DNA from: CAZJKE01 sp964546585
GTDB lineage: Bacteria; Planctomycetota; Phycisphaerae; Phycisphaerales; SM1A02
Length of the DNA: 64,000 nucleotides
Direction of reading: 5' to 3'
Assembly (NCBI GenBank): GCA_964546585.1
Contig: CAZJKE010000004.1
Coordinates: 22,198 to 86,197 of the forward strand
Shown: piece by piece, positions 8,762 to 17,949 of the stretch
How the letters are laid out: every line of letters begins with the position of its first letter
How positions within the stretch are numbered: position 1 is the first letter of the stretch
Program-made: the position numbers and the translations under genes
Notes under the pieces: model-generated
The model's input: the letters and a program-made list of their open reading frames with translations, nothing else
What the model was told of the DNA's origin: nothing
Database searches by the model: none

Positions 8762-8782
8762 CCCCCAGGCGTCATCTGGGGG
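8762..8782 (+). promoter_or_regulatory. Hairpin covering the ribosome site of the S8 protease gene
   Basis: CCCCCAG (8762-8768), a 7-nt loop and CTGGGGG (8776-8782) form a perfect 7-bp stem. The right arm is the only purine-rich Shine-Dalgarno candidate before ATG 8791, about 8 bases away. Folding would hide the ribosome site, so this could control translation; this is inferred from sequence only. Confidence 0.4.
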
Positions 8783-8790
8783 ATGAATGC

Positions 8791-11700
8791 ATGTTGTTGA
8801 GAATTGCCGCCCACCTTCGGATTGGCCTCGTTGTCGCTCTCGCGTCAATCGTCGCTCCTGCAACCGCCGCTGGCCCATTGCCGAGAGCGTCCGTGGACTA
8901 CAGGCTGTCGCTTGGCGAGCAGAGGTTTGACCCACTGCGTCAGATGGTCGCTCAGGATGCAGGTTGGGATCAGATTTCCGATGCGGGCTCGGACCTGCGG
9001 CTCGTGCAGTATTCCGGGCCGATTCAGGAATCGTGGCTGTCATCCCTCCGGGATGAAGGACTTGAGCCCATTCAATACATCCACCCGTACACCTACATTG
9101 TCTGGGGCGACCCGAGCGCTCGGAGAAGCTTGGACCTCCTGCCTGGCGTTCGATGGACGGGCAATTTCGTCAACGGTTTCCGCGTCCTGCCTCGCTGGCG
9201 AAACCTGAGCAACGCGCCGCTCGAATCCCGCCTCCTTTTGTACCGCGGAGCGGATACGGAGCGGGCCGTGGAACTTCTCGCCGATCGAGGCGCAACCCGC
9301 ATCGATCGCCGCGTTCTTGACGAGCGATTTGAGATCGTATCATTCATCGCTCCCGGCAGCGGCTACCAGTCGCTCTCCAGCGTACCGGGTGTATACGCAT
9401 TGCAACCACGGCCGCTCGACGGCGGCCTGCGAAGCGAAATGAGCTCGCAGGTGAATGCGGGCAATGTCGACAACGGCAACAACGCCTTCCCCGGCTACCG
9501 GCAATGGCTGTTGGATATGGGAATCAATGGCAACGGCGTAGCGATCGCCATTGTTGATGGCGGTTCCGATCAGAATCACACGGATCTAGCAGGTCAGTTT
9601 GGCGCCTGTACCGGTGAGAGCTGTGGCGGCAGCGCATCAAGCAGCCACGGAACCCATACCGCAGGCATCGTTGCTGGGACCGGCGCCTCCGGCGTGACGG
9701 ATTCATGGGGCTTCCTTCGCGGGCTTGGCGTTGCGCCAGGTGCGACACTTGTCGAACAGGTGTATTCACCGGTGTACCAGCAGCCCGGCGGGATGTTGCA
9801 ACTCATGACGGAATCGCAACAGAGCGGAGCAATTGCATCGAGCAACAGTTGGGGACCTTCAGGATCGCCGCAGGGCTACGACATCGACACAATGGAAGTC
9901 GACATTGGCGTGCGGGATGCGGACAGCGGGGTGTCGGGGGATCAACCGCTGTCGTATGTGCTGGCCATCATGAACGGGAATGGCGGAACGAGTTCGCAAG
10001 GTTCGCCGGACGAAGCCAAGAACATTTTCACCATCGGGTCAACGAAGATGCGCGGCTCGAATGGGTCACAGGACACGAACATTGACGACATCTCCAGCAA
10101 CTCCGCCCACGGGCCCTGCCTGGACGGGCGAAAGATCCCGCACATGGTCGCGCCTGGCTGCAATGTGGATTCGAGTGTTCCGGGCGGCCACTCACTCATG
10201 TGCGGCACGAGCATGGCGTGTCCGCAGGTCGCTGGTGCGGTGGCGCTGTTCGTAGAGCATTATCGAAATGAGACCGGGGACGATCCAACACCGGCGATGG
10301 TGAAGGCGGCGCTCACCGCTGCTGCTCGCGATCTCGCCGGACATGATGACGCTGATGGCAATACGCTTGGCCATCCATTTGATTCCAAGCAAGGGTGGGG
10401 CAGGCTCGACCTTCCCGCCGTACTACTCAACGAACCTGGCAGCGTGCGATACTTTGATGCTCCAGAAATCCTCGATGCAACCGGCGACCAATGGACTTTG
10501 ACTGTCTCGCCGCACGACCCGTCGCAGCCGATTCGAATCATGCTCGCTTGGACCGACGCCCCCGGGCACGGACTCGGCGGGAGTACACCTGCTTGGAATA
10601 ACGATCTTGATCTTGTTGTACAGAGTGGCTTGTCGACGTGGCGCGGAAACAATTTCGGCAGCAATGGATGGTCCTCGACGGGCGGGAGTGCGGACGACCG
10701 CAACAATACCGAGGGGGTTTTCCTCGGGCCGGTGCCGCCCGGGCAGGTGACGATTGTCGTGCAGGCGACCAACCTGACATCCGATGGTGTTCCCAACAGC
10801 GGCGACGGCATCGATCAGGATTTCTCGCTGGTCTGTTACAACTGCGCCGAGGACCCAGGGTTCTCGCTGACCGTCGATCCAGCATCCGCATCCCTGTGCG
10901 CCCCCGGCGAGGTTGAATACACGGTAAGCGTGGGCCAGATTCTGGGGTACGAAGAGTTGGTGGTACTGTCGCTCGACAGTCTGCCTGGCGGGCTCGTCGG
11001 TATGTTCTCTGCTAACCCGGTCATGCCACCTGCGGAGGTGACGCTGACCGTCTCCTCCGGCGTGCAAGCACCGAGTGGCAGCCATGACTTCGAGGTCATT
11101 GGCATTTCCATCGATCAGATGCACACGGCCGGGGCCAACATCGGCGTGTCGGAAGACGCTCCGGAGGTTGTGACGCTTGTTCGGCCACTTGACGGTGCGA
11201 TGGATGAGGACCTTGCCCCGTCCTTTGAATGGGATGCAGTGTCTGGCGAGGCGACCTATCACTTGCAGGTGTCGGCGACGGCAGATTCCAGCCAGATTGT
11301 CTACGAGGAGAGCGGCATCGTTGACAGTTCGCTTGACTTGCCGATACTGCTGGATTCCGCGACGACCTATTACTGGCGCGTTTCCGCCGCCAACTGGTGC
11401 GGTGATGGCGAGTGGGCTTCGTGGCGGTCGTTCACCACAACGGACGCGATTCGCATCCTTCTTGTGGATGATGACGACAACAACCCCGATGTGCGATCGC
11501 TGTTCGAGGATCCGCTTGACAGCATCGGTGTTGTGTACGACATCTGGGACACGAACAACTCCGACAACGAACCGGATGCGGCGACGCTCAGTGGATACCC
11601 GCTGGTTGTTTGGTTCACTGGTGACGAGTTTGGAGGCTCTGCAGGGCCCGGCTCGGCCGGCGAGGGTGCGTTGGCGACCTACATTGGTGCTGGCGGACAC

Positions 11701-12231
11701 CTGTTGTTGTCCAGTCAGGATTACCTCTGGGATCGTGGATTGACCGACTTTGGCGAGCAGTGGCTCGGCATCGGCTCCTACGACAACGACGAAGGACAAG
11801 ACTCGGTGACTGGCGAGGGCGAGTTGTTCGGCGAAGTCGGCACGGTGGGCCTTTCCTACCCGTTCAGCAACTGGAGCGACGTTGTTTCACCCGCAGCCGA
11901 TGCGTTGCTGGCCTTCAGTGGCAGCGAGGGCAATGCGGCGATTCTCCGCGATGATGCCGACGGTGGCGGTGCGATCTTCCTGGCCTTCCCGTTGATCACC
12001 GTGGAGGAAAGCAGGCGAGCGGAGATTCTGGAAATCGTCCTGACATGGGGCGGTGGCGGGGGTGGCGACCCATGCCCCGCGGACTGCAATGGCGACGCCC
12101 TGGTGGATGTTCTGGACCTGCTGGCGATCATCGCATCCTGGGGTGAGAGCGGGGCCTGTGATGTCACCGGAGACGGCATCATCGGCGTCGACGACCTTCT
12201 GGCGGTGATTGCGGCCTGGGGAGGCTGCTAG
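8791..12231 (+). CDS. Secreted subtilisin-like (S8) protease with C-terminal dockerin-like module
   Basis: An exported 1146-aa serine protease. A signal peptide (MLLRIAAHLRIGLVVALASI) is followed by a pro-region of about 220 residues. The S8 catalytic domain has Asp in AIAIVDGGSDQ (about 255), His in SSHGTHTAGIVAG (about 285) and Ser in CGTSMACPQVAGA (about 474). Then come a P-domain/beta-sandwich region, a fibronectin-type-III-like stretch near residues 790-890 (FEWDAVSGEATYHLQVSA), and an alpha/beta domain near 890-1085 that begins IRILLVDDDDNNPDVRSLFE. The C terminus has two calcium-loop-like repeats (CPADCNGDALVDVLDLLAII, then CDVTGDGIIGVDDLLAVIAA) ending WGGC, the Phycisphaerae dockerin-like tag, probably for anchoring or assembly at the cell surface. 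The substrate is unknown. Confidence 0.9.
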   Translation: MLLRIAAHLRIGLVVALASIVAPATAAGPLPRASVDYRLSLGEQRFDPLRQMVAQDAGWDQISDAGSDLRLVQYSGPIQESWLSSLRDEGLEPIQYIHPYTYIVWGDPSARRSLDLLPGVRWTGNFVNGFRVLPRWRNLSNAPLESRLLLYRGADTERAVELLADRGATRIDRRVLDERFEIVSFIAPGSGYQSLSSVPGVYALQPRPLDGGLRSEMSSQVNAGNVDNGNNAFPGYRQWLLDMGINGNGVAIAIVDGGSDQNHTDLAGQFGACTGESCGGSASSSHGTHTAGIVAGTGASGVTDSWGFLRGLGVAPGATLVEQVYSPVYQQPGGMLQLMTESQQSGAIASSNSWGPSGSPQGYDIDTMEVDIGVRDADSGVSGDQPLSYVLAIMNGNGGTSSQGSPDEAKNIFTIGSTKMRGSNGSQDTNIDDISSNSAHGPCLDGRKIPHMVAPGCNVDSSVPGGHSLMCGTSMACPQVAGAVALFVEHYRNETGDDPTPAMVKAALTAAARDLAGHDDADGNTLGHPFDSKQGWGRLDLPAVLLNEPGSVRYFDAPEILDATGDQWTLTVSPHDPSQPIRIMLAWTDAPGHGLGGSTPAWNNDLDLVVQSGLSTWRGNNFGSNGWSSTGGSADDRNNTEGVFLGPVPPGQVTIVVQATNLTSDGVPNSGDGIDQDFSLVCYNCAEDPGFSLTVDPASASLCAPGEVEYTVSVGQILGYEELVVLSLDSLPGGLVGMFSANPVMPPAEVTLTVSSGVQAPSGSHDFEVIGISIDQMHTAGANIGVSEDAPEVVTLVRPLDGAMDEDLAPSFEWDAVSGEATYHLQVSATADSSQIVYEESGIVDSSLDLPILLDSATTYYWRVSAANWCGDGEWASWRSFTTTDAIRILLVDDDDNNPDVRSLFEDPLDSIGVVYDIWDTNNSDNEPDAATLSGYPLVVWFTGDEFGGSAGPGSAGEGALATYIGAGGHLLLSSQDYLWDRGLTDFGEQWLGIGSYDNDEGQDSVTGEGELFGEVGTVGLSYPFSNWSDVVSPAADALLAFSGSEGNAAILRDDADGGGAIFLAFPLITVEESRRAEILEIVLTWGGGGGGDPCPADCNGDALVDVLDLLAIIASWGESGACDVTGDGIIGVDDLLAVIAAWGGC

Positions 12232-12333
12232 CGGCCTGCTAGCCCGTCCGATATCCGCGAGGAAATGGGGGACTCAAACATTTGTCGAGCGCAAGTGCTC
12301 CTGTACACGATTATCTCGCGTGGCCGGAGGAGT

Positions 12334-12379
12334 CGCCCGTGGGGCGGCCCGGCCGTGAAGGCCCCGTGGATGTGGGGCC
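12334..12379 (+). promoter_or_regulatory. Structured leader with alternative hairpins
   Basis: Three GC stems lie in the leader of the B12-fold gene: CGCCC/GGGCG (12334-12346), GGCC/GGCC (12351-12363) and GGCCCC/GGGGCC (12360-12379). The last two share bases 12360-12363, so only one can form at a time, as in attenuators or riboswitches. No known riboswitch consensus is recognised. Confidence 0.25.
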
Positions 12380-12403
12380 ACAGGAAACCGCAAGGGGTTG
12401 CCG

Positions 12404-13108
12404 GTGAACAACGACACTTTTATCGAACGACTGTTTCCGCTTCTGATTACGGGCGATCGCCCGGCCGCCCGTGCGGTTGTTGCTGAGGCCATCACCAGCG
12501 GATGGACGCCCGAACAGGTTGCTACAGATGGATTCTGGCCCGTGCTAGAGTCGATCAACGCCCTGTATCGGGAAGATCAACTGACGAATCTCGCCCACCA
12601 CTACGCCACGCGGCTCCTTCGCAGCATGGTCGATCAGGTGCAGGCCGGATACACCAACAAGACTTCGCGAAACAAGACCGTCCACCTCTTCTGTGGACCG
12701 AGTGAGGCTGATGACCTCGCCGCGCAGATCGTTGCCGACCTGTGCGAGGCTGACGGATACTCAGTGCGATTCGGCGGTGGTGGTATCGCAGGTGACGAGA
12801 TTCTCGCTGAGGTCAATGAGCGGAAGCCCGATGTTCTCGTGATGTTCTCCTCTGCACCAAGTGACGCTCCGCACATCCGGGGCATCATCGACACGATCCG
12901 TTCCGTAGACGCCTGCCCCGACCTCCAGATTGCTGTCGGCGGTGGCATCTTCAACCGCGTCGATGGTCTTGCTGAAGAGATCGGCGCCGACATCTGGGCG
13001 AGCAGTCCTGACGACATGCTGTACGAGATGGAACACTCAGCCGATCGCCGCGCAACGCCCGACCAGCGTACCGTCGGCCGTACAGTCCGTAACTCCAAGG
13101 CCGCCTGA
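12404..13108 (+). CDS. Cobalamin-binding-fold protein lacking the His ligand motif
   Basis: A 234-aa soluble protein with the two-part layout of B12-binding regulators and corrinoid proteins. The N-terminal helical cap (FWPVLESINALYRED...LAHHYATRLLRSM, residues about 45-85) resembles the W-x-E-x-H cap. A Rossmann-like domain follows (TVHLFCGPSEADDLAAQIV, then PDVLVMFSSAP, LQIAVGGGIFN). The usual DxHxxG loop carrying the lower axial His is replaced by GPSEADDLAA, so cobalamin binding, if any, would be base-on or through another residue. GTG 12404 is chosen because AAGGGG lies 7 bases upstream; a TTG two codons earlier abuts that site. It could be a light or B12 sensor of the AerR/PpaA/CarH type, but no DNA-binding domain is present. 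Confidence 0.7.
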   Translation: MNNDTFIERLFPLLITGDRPAARAVVAEAITSGWTPEQVATDGFWPVLESINALYREDQLTNLAHHYATRLLRSMVDQVQAGYTNKTSRNKTVHLFCGPSEADDLAAQIVADLCEADGYSVRFGGGGIAGDEILAEVNERKPDVLVMFSSAPSDAPHIRGIIDTIRSVDACPDLQIAVGGGIFNRVDGLAEEIGADIWASSPDDMLYEMEHSADRRATPDQRTVGRTVRNSKAA

Positions 13109-13137
13109 CCCCTCTCCCCCTTCCTCGTGTTTCCCCC

Positions 13138-13164
13138 CAGCGGCGAGCCTTCGGCTCGCCGCTG
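13138..13164 (+). terminator. Perfect 12-bp hairpin after the B12-fold gene
   Basis: Arms 13138-13149 and 13153-13164 pair perfectly around a TTC loop, 30 bp after the stop of the upstream gene and 18 bp before the next start. There is no T-run, so termination is likely but not certain. Confidence 0.55.
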
Positions 13165-13182
13165 TCGTATGATGTGTCATTG

Positions 13183-15663
13183 ATGGCGAGAGGAATAGGG
13201 AAAACGCCGCATCTGTTTGTGGCCTACGCGGTGCTCTTCCTGGCACATGCTGCAGGAGGGCAGGCGATCCCTGTTCTTCCAGATCCGATGAAGGTCAACG
13301 AGATCGAGACACAGGCAGCGTTGCTGGATCTCACCGCTCCTCAGCAGGAAGTGGTACTGGAGACGTATGACCGGTACCTCGATTCCTACGCACGCGTCCG
13401 CGACCGTGACATCAAAGCATTCGAAGACAGCCTCACCAATCTGGCGGGCCGATTCGGCTTCATGCAGTTTGATGTTCCGCAGCGATCCGAACTCGAACGC
13501 ATCGTCGCACTTGGTGTGCGTGCGATGGATCGCATCAACGTTGTCGACGGGTCGTACTTCGACGAGGTCTCCGGCATGTGCAGCGAACCTCAACAGCGGA
13601 TGCTCGCCCGCGTGCGGCTGAACCGCGAACTCGATTCATACCGCCTGGTCGCACTCCCGCTGACCCGCGATCTCAACCGCGGTGCATCAGTCCACATGAC
13701 CCAACTGGTGGAACAGATTGACCTGGATGATCCGAGCCCCGAGGTCGAGGTTCTCCTGGAGTCCTATGAGAAACGCTACATCGCCGGTGCACGCGATGTA
13801 TTTGACGGTGTTCTGGAGGTCATCACAATTGTCTTGGACATCGTCGATGAAATTGGGATCCGCGACATGGAACAGCAGGAAATGTTCATGTTGATGGCCG
13901 ACCAGGAATTTCAGGAGTCGATGAAGTCCCGCGTGGACACCATTACTGAGCCACTGCAACGGGTGGCTTTCGCCCTCAGCCAACTCAACTGGCGGACTTG
14001 GAACTCGCTGGTCGGCGCTCTCCCGACGGACGCTGCTGAAGAACTCACCATCCTCTACTTTCAGAAGGGATTCAGCAGGGCGATTCGGGGCTTCCGTGGG
14101 CTGGAGCGGCGGTTCGAGAAAGCACTCGCGCTCGATGAACTCACCGAAGCGCAGGCGAAGAGTATCGCCGCGCTGCAGGAAGACTTTCGTCGGCGGTTTC
14201 TTCGCGTTGCACGCGGCCATGCTGAGCACTTGGAAAAGTCGCGGGAATTCCGGACCATGGCCCAGTTCACGGGCGAGGTCGCCGGCGAGCACGACAAGGC
14301 CATCGAAACTGCTGAGGAGCAGCGGGATAGCATTGTCGAGTCGACGGAGCGGCAACTTGACGGCCTTCTCGGTCCAACACTCCTCGCACAACTCGAAGAG
14401 AAGAAAGAGAAGAGAACGAAGAAATCCAGCGAGACCGTGGTCGTAGTCAGCAGCGATGGTGCTGAGGTCACGGTGCAGGCCGGGGAAATGGAAGAATTGG
14501 ACGAGTTGTTGACCGGCGGCGTGACCATTCCGCCGCCGATTTCTCCCGGACGCCCCGCCGACTACGCTCGATTGTTGGGCGTGGCCGATGACGATGCGCC
14601 CATTCTCGAGACGCTCTACGAGGGGTACCGAGAGCAGTACGACGCCACGCGCACATCCGCGGACGATGATGGACAGGAAGTTGTGAAGGAGAAGGCACTG
14701 TCTCCAGCCAAGTCTGCAAGAGCCCAGCGAGAGGCAAATCTGGCTGCGGCGCAGAGCGTCGCCGTGCTGGATACCGCGTTCTTTGATGACATTGCGGCAG
14801 TACTCGGTGTGAAGCGTGACGCTCCAGGCCTCGTCATGGTGGAACAGCAACGATTTCGCGAGCGGACATCACCGCGCAGCGGTCAGTGGTGGGGTGGAAT
14901 GTCGGACACGGTCGATCTGGTCAACCTCTTCGCCATCGAAAAGGGACCTGAGATCACCGCCGATGGGCAGGATGTTCTCCTGCGGGGCTTGCAGAGTTAC
15001 CACGAACAGGCCGACGCCGCCGTCACCATGTTGGCCACGGCGTCTGATCGGATGGATCGGCTTCAGACGATGATGGGGCTGGCAGAGAGCGGTGGCGACG
15101 AAAGGGACGCCGGCGCAATGATGGTCGCGATGCGCGAGCGGTGGCGGTCTGCGTTCGCCGACATCCAAGAGGCGGTGAAACAAGCAGCCCGCGTCAACCA
15201 GAGTGTTGTCGATCAACTCCTCACGCAACTTCCAGAAACTGATCGCTGGGCGGTGCGCCGACACTTCATCAAAGCGGCGTATCCGGGCATCCTGAATGAT
15301 GACGATGACCTCTCCGTCATGCTCGCCGCGGCCGCCGCGATCCCGGGTCTGAGCCCACAGCAGAAGGGCGAAGTGAATCGATTGTCTGAGCGATACCGAT
15401 CGGACTGGTGGTCAATTTCTGAGCAGATGATCGAAAACCGCCGCAACGCCGCCATGTCCGAAGAAGATCGCGGCGAGGGCATGTTCACGAAGGCCGACGC
15501 CCAAAAAGCCCTCGAGGATGCCCGTCTCGATTTCGCCCGCTCGGAACTCAACGATCGCCTCCGCATGCGGCTGCGGATGCTTCTGAGTGTCGATCAGGGC
15601 AAGAAGGTGCCGGGACTCGGCCCGCGACCAGAAGGTCGATTTAGCATGGGCCCCAGGCGCTGA
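13183..15663 (+). CDS. Large secreted helical protein of unknown function
   Basis: Not recognised. The 826-aa product starts with a signal peptide (hydrophobic core LFVAYAVLFLAHAAGG, about residues 10-27). The rest is highly charged and predicted almost wholly helical, with many EQQR/EER-rich stretches, a Glu/Lys-rich patch near residue 410 (EEKKEKRTKKSSE) and a Gly/Pro linker near 445 (GGVTIPPPISPGRPADYA). The two halves have similar helical layouts, which suggests an internal repeat. Starts at GTG 13174 and TTG 13180 are also possible, but ATG 13183 gives the best signal peptide. The 3' end overlaps the convergent protease gene by 23 bp. It is probably periplasmic. Confidence 0.75.
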   Translation: MARGIGKTPHLFVAYAVLFLAHAAGGQAIPVLPDPMKVNEIETQAALLDLTAPQQEVVLETYDRYLDSYARVRDRDIKAFEDSLTNLAGRFGFMQFDVPQRSELERIVALGVRAMDRINVVDGSYFDEVSGMCSEPQQRMLARVRLNRELDSYRLVALPLTRDLNRGASVHMTQLVEQIDLDDPSPEVEVLLESYEKRYIAGARDVFDGVLEVITIVLDIVDEIGIRDMEQQEMFMLMADQEFQESMKSRVDTITEPLQRVAFALSQLNWRTWNSLVGALPTDAAEELTILYFQKGFSRAIRGFRGLERRFEKALALDELTEAQAKSIAALQEDFRRRFLRVARGHAEHLEKSREFRTMAQFTGEVAGEHDKAIETAEEQRDSIVESTERQLDGLLGPTLLAQLEEKKEKRTKKSSETVVVVSSDGAEVTVQAGEMEELDELLTGGVTIPPPISPGRPADYARLLGVADDDAPILETLYEGYREQYDATRTSADDDGQEVVKEKALSPAKSARAQREANLAAAQSVAVLDTAFFDDIAAVLGVKRDAPGLVMVEQQRFRERTSPRSGQWWGGMSDTVDLVNLFAIEKGPEITADGQDVLLRGLQSYHEQADAAVTMLATASDRMDRLQTMMGLAESGGDERDAGAMMVAMRERWRSAFADIQEAVKQAARVNQSVVDQLLTQLPETDRWAVRRHFIKAAYPGILNDDDDLSVMLAAAAAIPGLSPQQKGEVNRLSERYRSDWWSISEQMIENRRNAAMSEEDRGEGMFTKADAQKALEDARLDFARSELNDRLRMRLRMLLSVDQGKKVPGLGPRPEGRFSMGPRR

Positions 15664-17863
15664 TCACCTCGAGCAGGTCCAGCACATCCGTCACACCGTC
15701 ATCAGTCGGGTCGCAGCCACTGTCGCTGCCCCAGGCGGCGATGATCTCGAGTACATCCTGCACATCAACCGAGCCGCTGCCGTTGCAGTCAGCCGGGCAC
15801 GCGACAACGGGCGTGCAAATCAACAGCACGGAACCCACGCCGGTTGTGCCATCGGCGCTGCCGACCCGCACCAGATAGGTCGAACCACTGACTGCATCGA
15901 ATGTGGTTACGGATCCTGTGGATGCGTCGGCGCAGCCAAGCAATTCGCCTGCGCCGCCAGGGCAGGATGCGTAGATCGCCATCGTTGGTTCAAAGAGGTT
16001 GTCACCATTGATGACCGCAGTCGCTTCGCCATCACACGAAGCCGTCCAGGTGTACCAGGTATCCGATGTCAGAGCGCATGCGCCACCTTCGTCCGGTGCG
16101 CTGGTCGTTGCCTCGGCCGTGTCGTAGTCATTCCAACCGTCGACGACGGCTAGCGCGCCGTCGCACTCGTCATTCTCCGGACCCGTCGGCGGCGGATCCG
16201 CTGTCAAGGTCATTCCGTATTCGTTTCGAGTATCACCATCGAGATAGATCCGCAGGTAGAACGAATCCGTCTGGCCCGTGTTGTTGGTGTAACTGATGGA
16301 TTCATTGTTCGAGTTGGTCTGGCTGAACGCAACAAGATCGTCGCAACCGCGGTAGAGCCGCGCGTCGATGTCACCGTAGGAATCGGTGAATGTAATGGTG
16401 GCCGCCATGCTGCCATTCGCTCCAAGGACGATGCGATACCAGTCCTCGTCCGTGCTCTTGACGACCAGATCAGACCATGAATTACTGGAGAGATCGGTAG
16501 CACTTGCACAATCGGTGTTGGGTTCGAGTTCATCGTCTGGGCCAGAGATAAGGTGCGAATTGAATCCGCCGTTTGAATATGCCCGATCGAGGCGACCGAA
16601 ACTCGACCATCGTTGCGACGGCGCGTCGCAGTAGTTGGTGGTCGTACACCATGTCTGGCCAAAGAGTTTCTTGTCGCTGTTTCGGAAGATGCCCGAACCT
16701 GACGAGCCACCTTCCATGTCACCGAGCGTGTGCTGAATACTGTGCTCGTAACTGCTCGATGCGCACATGCCGCCTGCGCTCTTTGTGCCCTGGGTGATTC
16801 GCATGTAGTCGCCGGAAGGGTGATGGAGAACCGTGCTGGCCGTGCCGTTGCTGATGCTGCCGACAGTCCAACCTGAAAAGTAAACACCACCGGACCAGGA
16901 CATCGGCAACTCGCCACGAATCATGAGCAGCGATGAATCACTTGTGGAGTAGGTATCAATGAGGTCTGCGGCCAGTACGGTGGTGCCACCGCTCGTGCCG
17001 CCGTCGCAACTGGTGGTTTCCCAGTCGAACTGGAATTCTGCGGAAGCGGCGCTGCTGCTGCTGCTGATGCAGTGGTCTGCAGTTAGCCAATATGGCGTTT
17101 CATCGGCGAGAATCGTGGCAAGCAGCGTTCCGGAGCAGACATACCCGCCGCCGCCGCTTATGTAATACACCCTTGCGATCGACTCCGACACTTCGTCCCA
17201 CTCGCTGTGGCATGTTCGATCTTCGTGGCACGCCAATGCGCCTCGCGATGCCGAGTCAATCTCGACGCCGAACAGATCCCGATACGTGTGCAACACCTGA
17301 TCGACACGGAAGGGCAGGTTGCGGTCGAGTCCATCCGGCACGAAGCAGAGAACCTGTGCAGTATCGCCAGGAGCGGTGCGTACCCACAGGCTGTCTTCGG
17401 TACCGATTGTCAGGGGACCCGTGGCGTTTTCATTTCCCGCGATCAACCCGGTGATGTACACCTCGGCGCCTTCGGGAAGATCGATGTCTGTCAAGTGCAA
17501 TCGCACGCCCGTCGCACCTTCGCATCGAATGTCCATGCACCACATCCAACCGCCCGGCAATCGCTGCCATTGGCCGCTCGCTTCGGCGTACTCCACTTCG
17601 CGGACGATGCCAGCCCGCATTGGTTCGCCTGCGGCGATGAGCAGTTCGTCTTCGGCCCGAAGAGCGAAGGTGTTCAGTCTGGAGAGCACCTGCACCTTCG
17701 TTCGAGCAGGCCGCTGCTCGAAGATCGTCGAATCGATCTGCTTCGATGATGGCGGCGTCCATGCCAAGTGGCCTTCCGCTTCGTCGGCGGTCCCGGATGC
17801 GGCGATGGTCAGACACATGCTCGCGGCGGCAGGCAGCAGGTAGGTTGGGTGGGTGATGTGCAC
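15641..17863 (-). CDS. Secreted trypsin-like (lysyl endopeptidase-like) protease with dockerin-like tail
   Basis: Exported serine protease, 740 aa, with a GTG start at 17863 preceded by AGGA 8 bases upstream. It has a signal peptide, a pro-region or beta-sandwich of about 200 residues, then a chymotrypsin-fold domain: His in YWLTADHCISSS (about 264), Asp in TYSTSDSSLLMI (about 307) and Ser in MEGGSSGSGIF (about 387). Several cysteines (CHEDRTCHSEW, CGTL-type) suggest disulfides, as in lysyl endopeptidases. A pre-peptidase-C-like beta domain follows (DEDWYRIVLGANGSMAATIT), then a second beta domain. The C terminus carries two dockerin-like repeats, CPADCNGSGSVDVQDVLEII and CDPTDDGVTDVLDLLEVISA, ending WGPC. 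It faces the unknown secreted protein and overlaps it by 23 bp. Confidence 0.9.
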   Translation of the reverse strand: MHITHPTYLLPAAASMCLTIAASGTADEAEGHLAWTPPSSKQIDSTIFEQRPARTKVQVLSRLNTFALRAEDELLIAAGEPMRAGIVREVEYAEASGQWQRLPGGWMWCMDIRCEGATGVRLHLTDIDLPEGAEVYITGLIAGNENATGPLTIGTEDSLWVRTAPGDTAQVLCFVPDGLDRNLPFRVDQVLHTYRDLFGVEIDSASRGALACHEDRTCHSEWDEVSESIARVYYISGGGGYVCSGTLLATILADETPYWLTADHCISSSSSAASAEFQFDWETTSCDGGTSGGTTVLAADLIDTYSTSDSSLLMIRGELPMSWSGGVYFSGWTVGSISNGTASTVLHHPSGDYMRITQGTKSAGGMCASSSYEHSIQHTLGDMEGGSSGSGIFRNSDKKLFGQTWCTTTNYCDAPSQRWSSFGRLDRAYSNGGFNSHLISGPDDELEPNTDCASATDLSSNSWSDLVVKSTDEDWYRIVLGANGSMAATITFTDSYGDIDARLYRGCDDLVAFSQTNSNNESISYTNNTGQTDSFYLRIYLDGDTRNEYGMTLTADPPPTGPENDECDGALAVVDGWNDYDTAEATTSAPDEGGACALTSDTWYTWTASCDGEATAVINGDNLFEPTMAIYASCPGGAGELLGCADASTGSVTTFDAVSGSTYLVRVGSADGTTGVGSVLLICTPVVACPADCNGSGSVDVQDVLEIIAAWGSDSGCDPTDDGVTDVLDLLEVISAWGPC

Positions 17864-17949
17864 AGTGTGTTCCTGTTTGCCGAAGGGAAAGGTGTGTGAC
17901 CTCGGAATGTACCGGACGATACGGCGATATCCAAGCGAATGTTCCCAAA

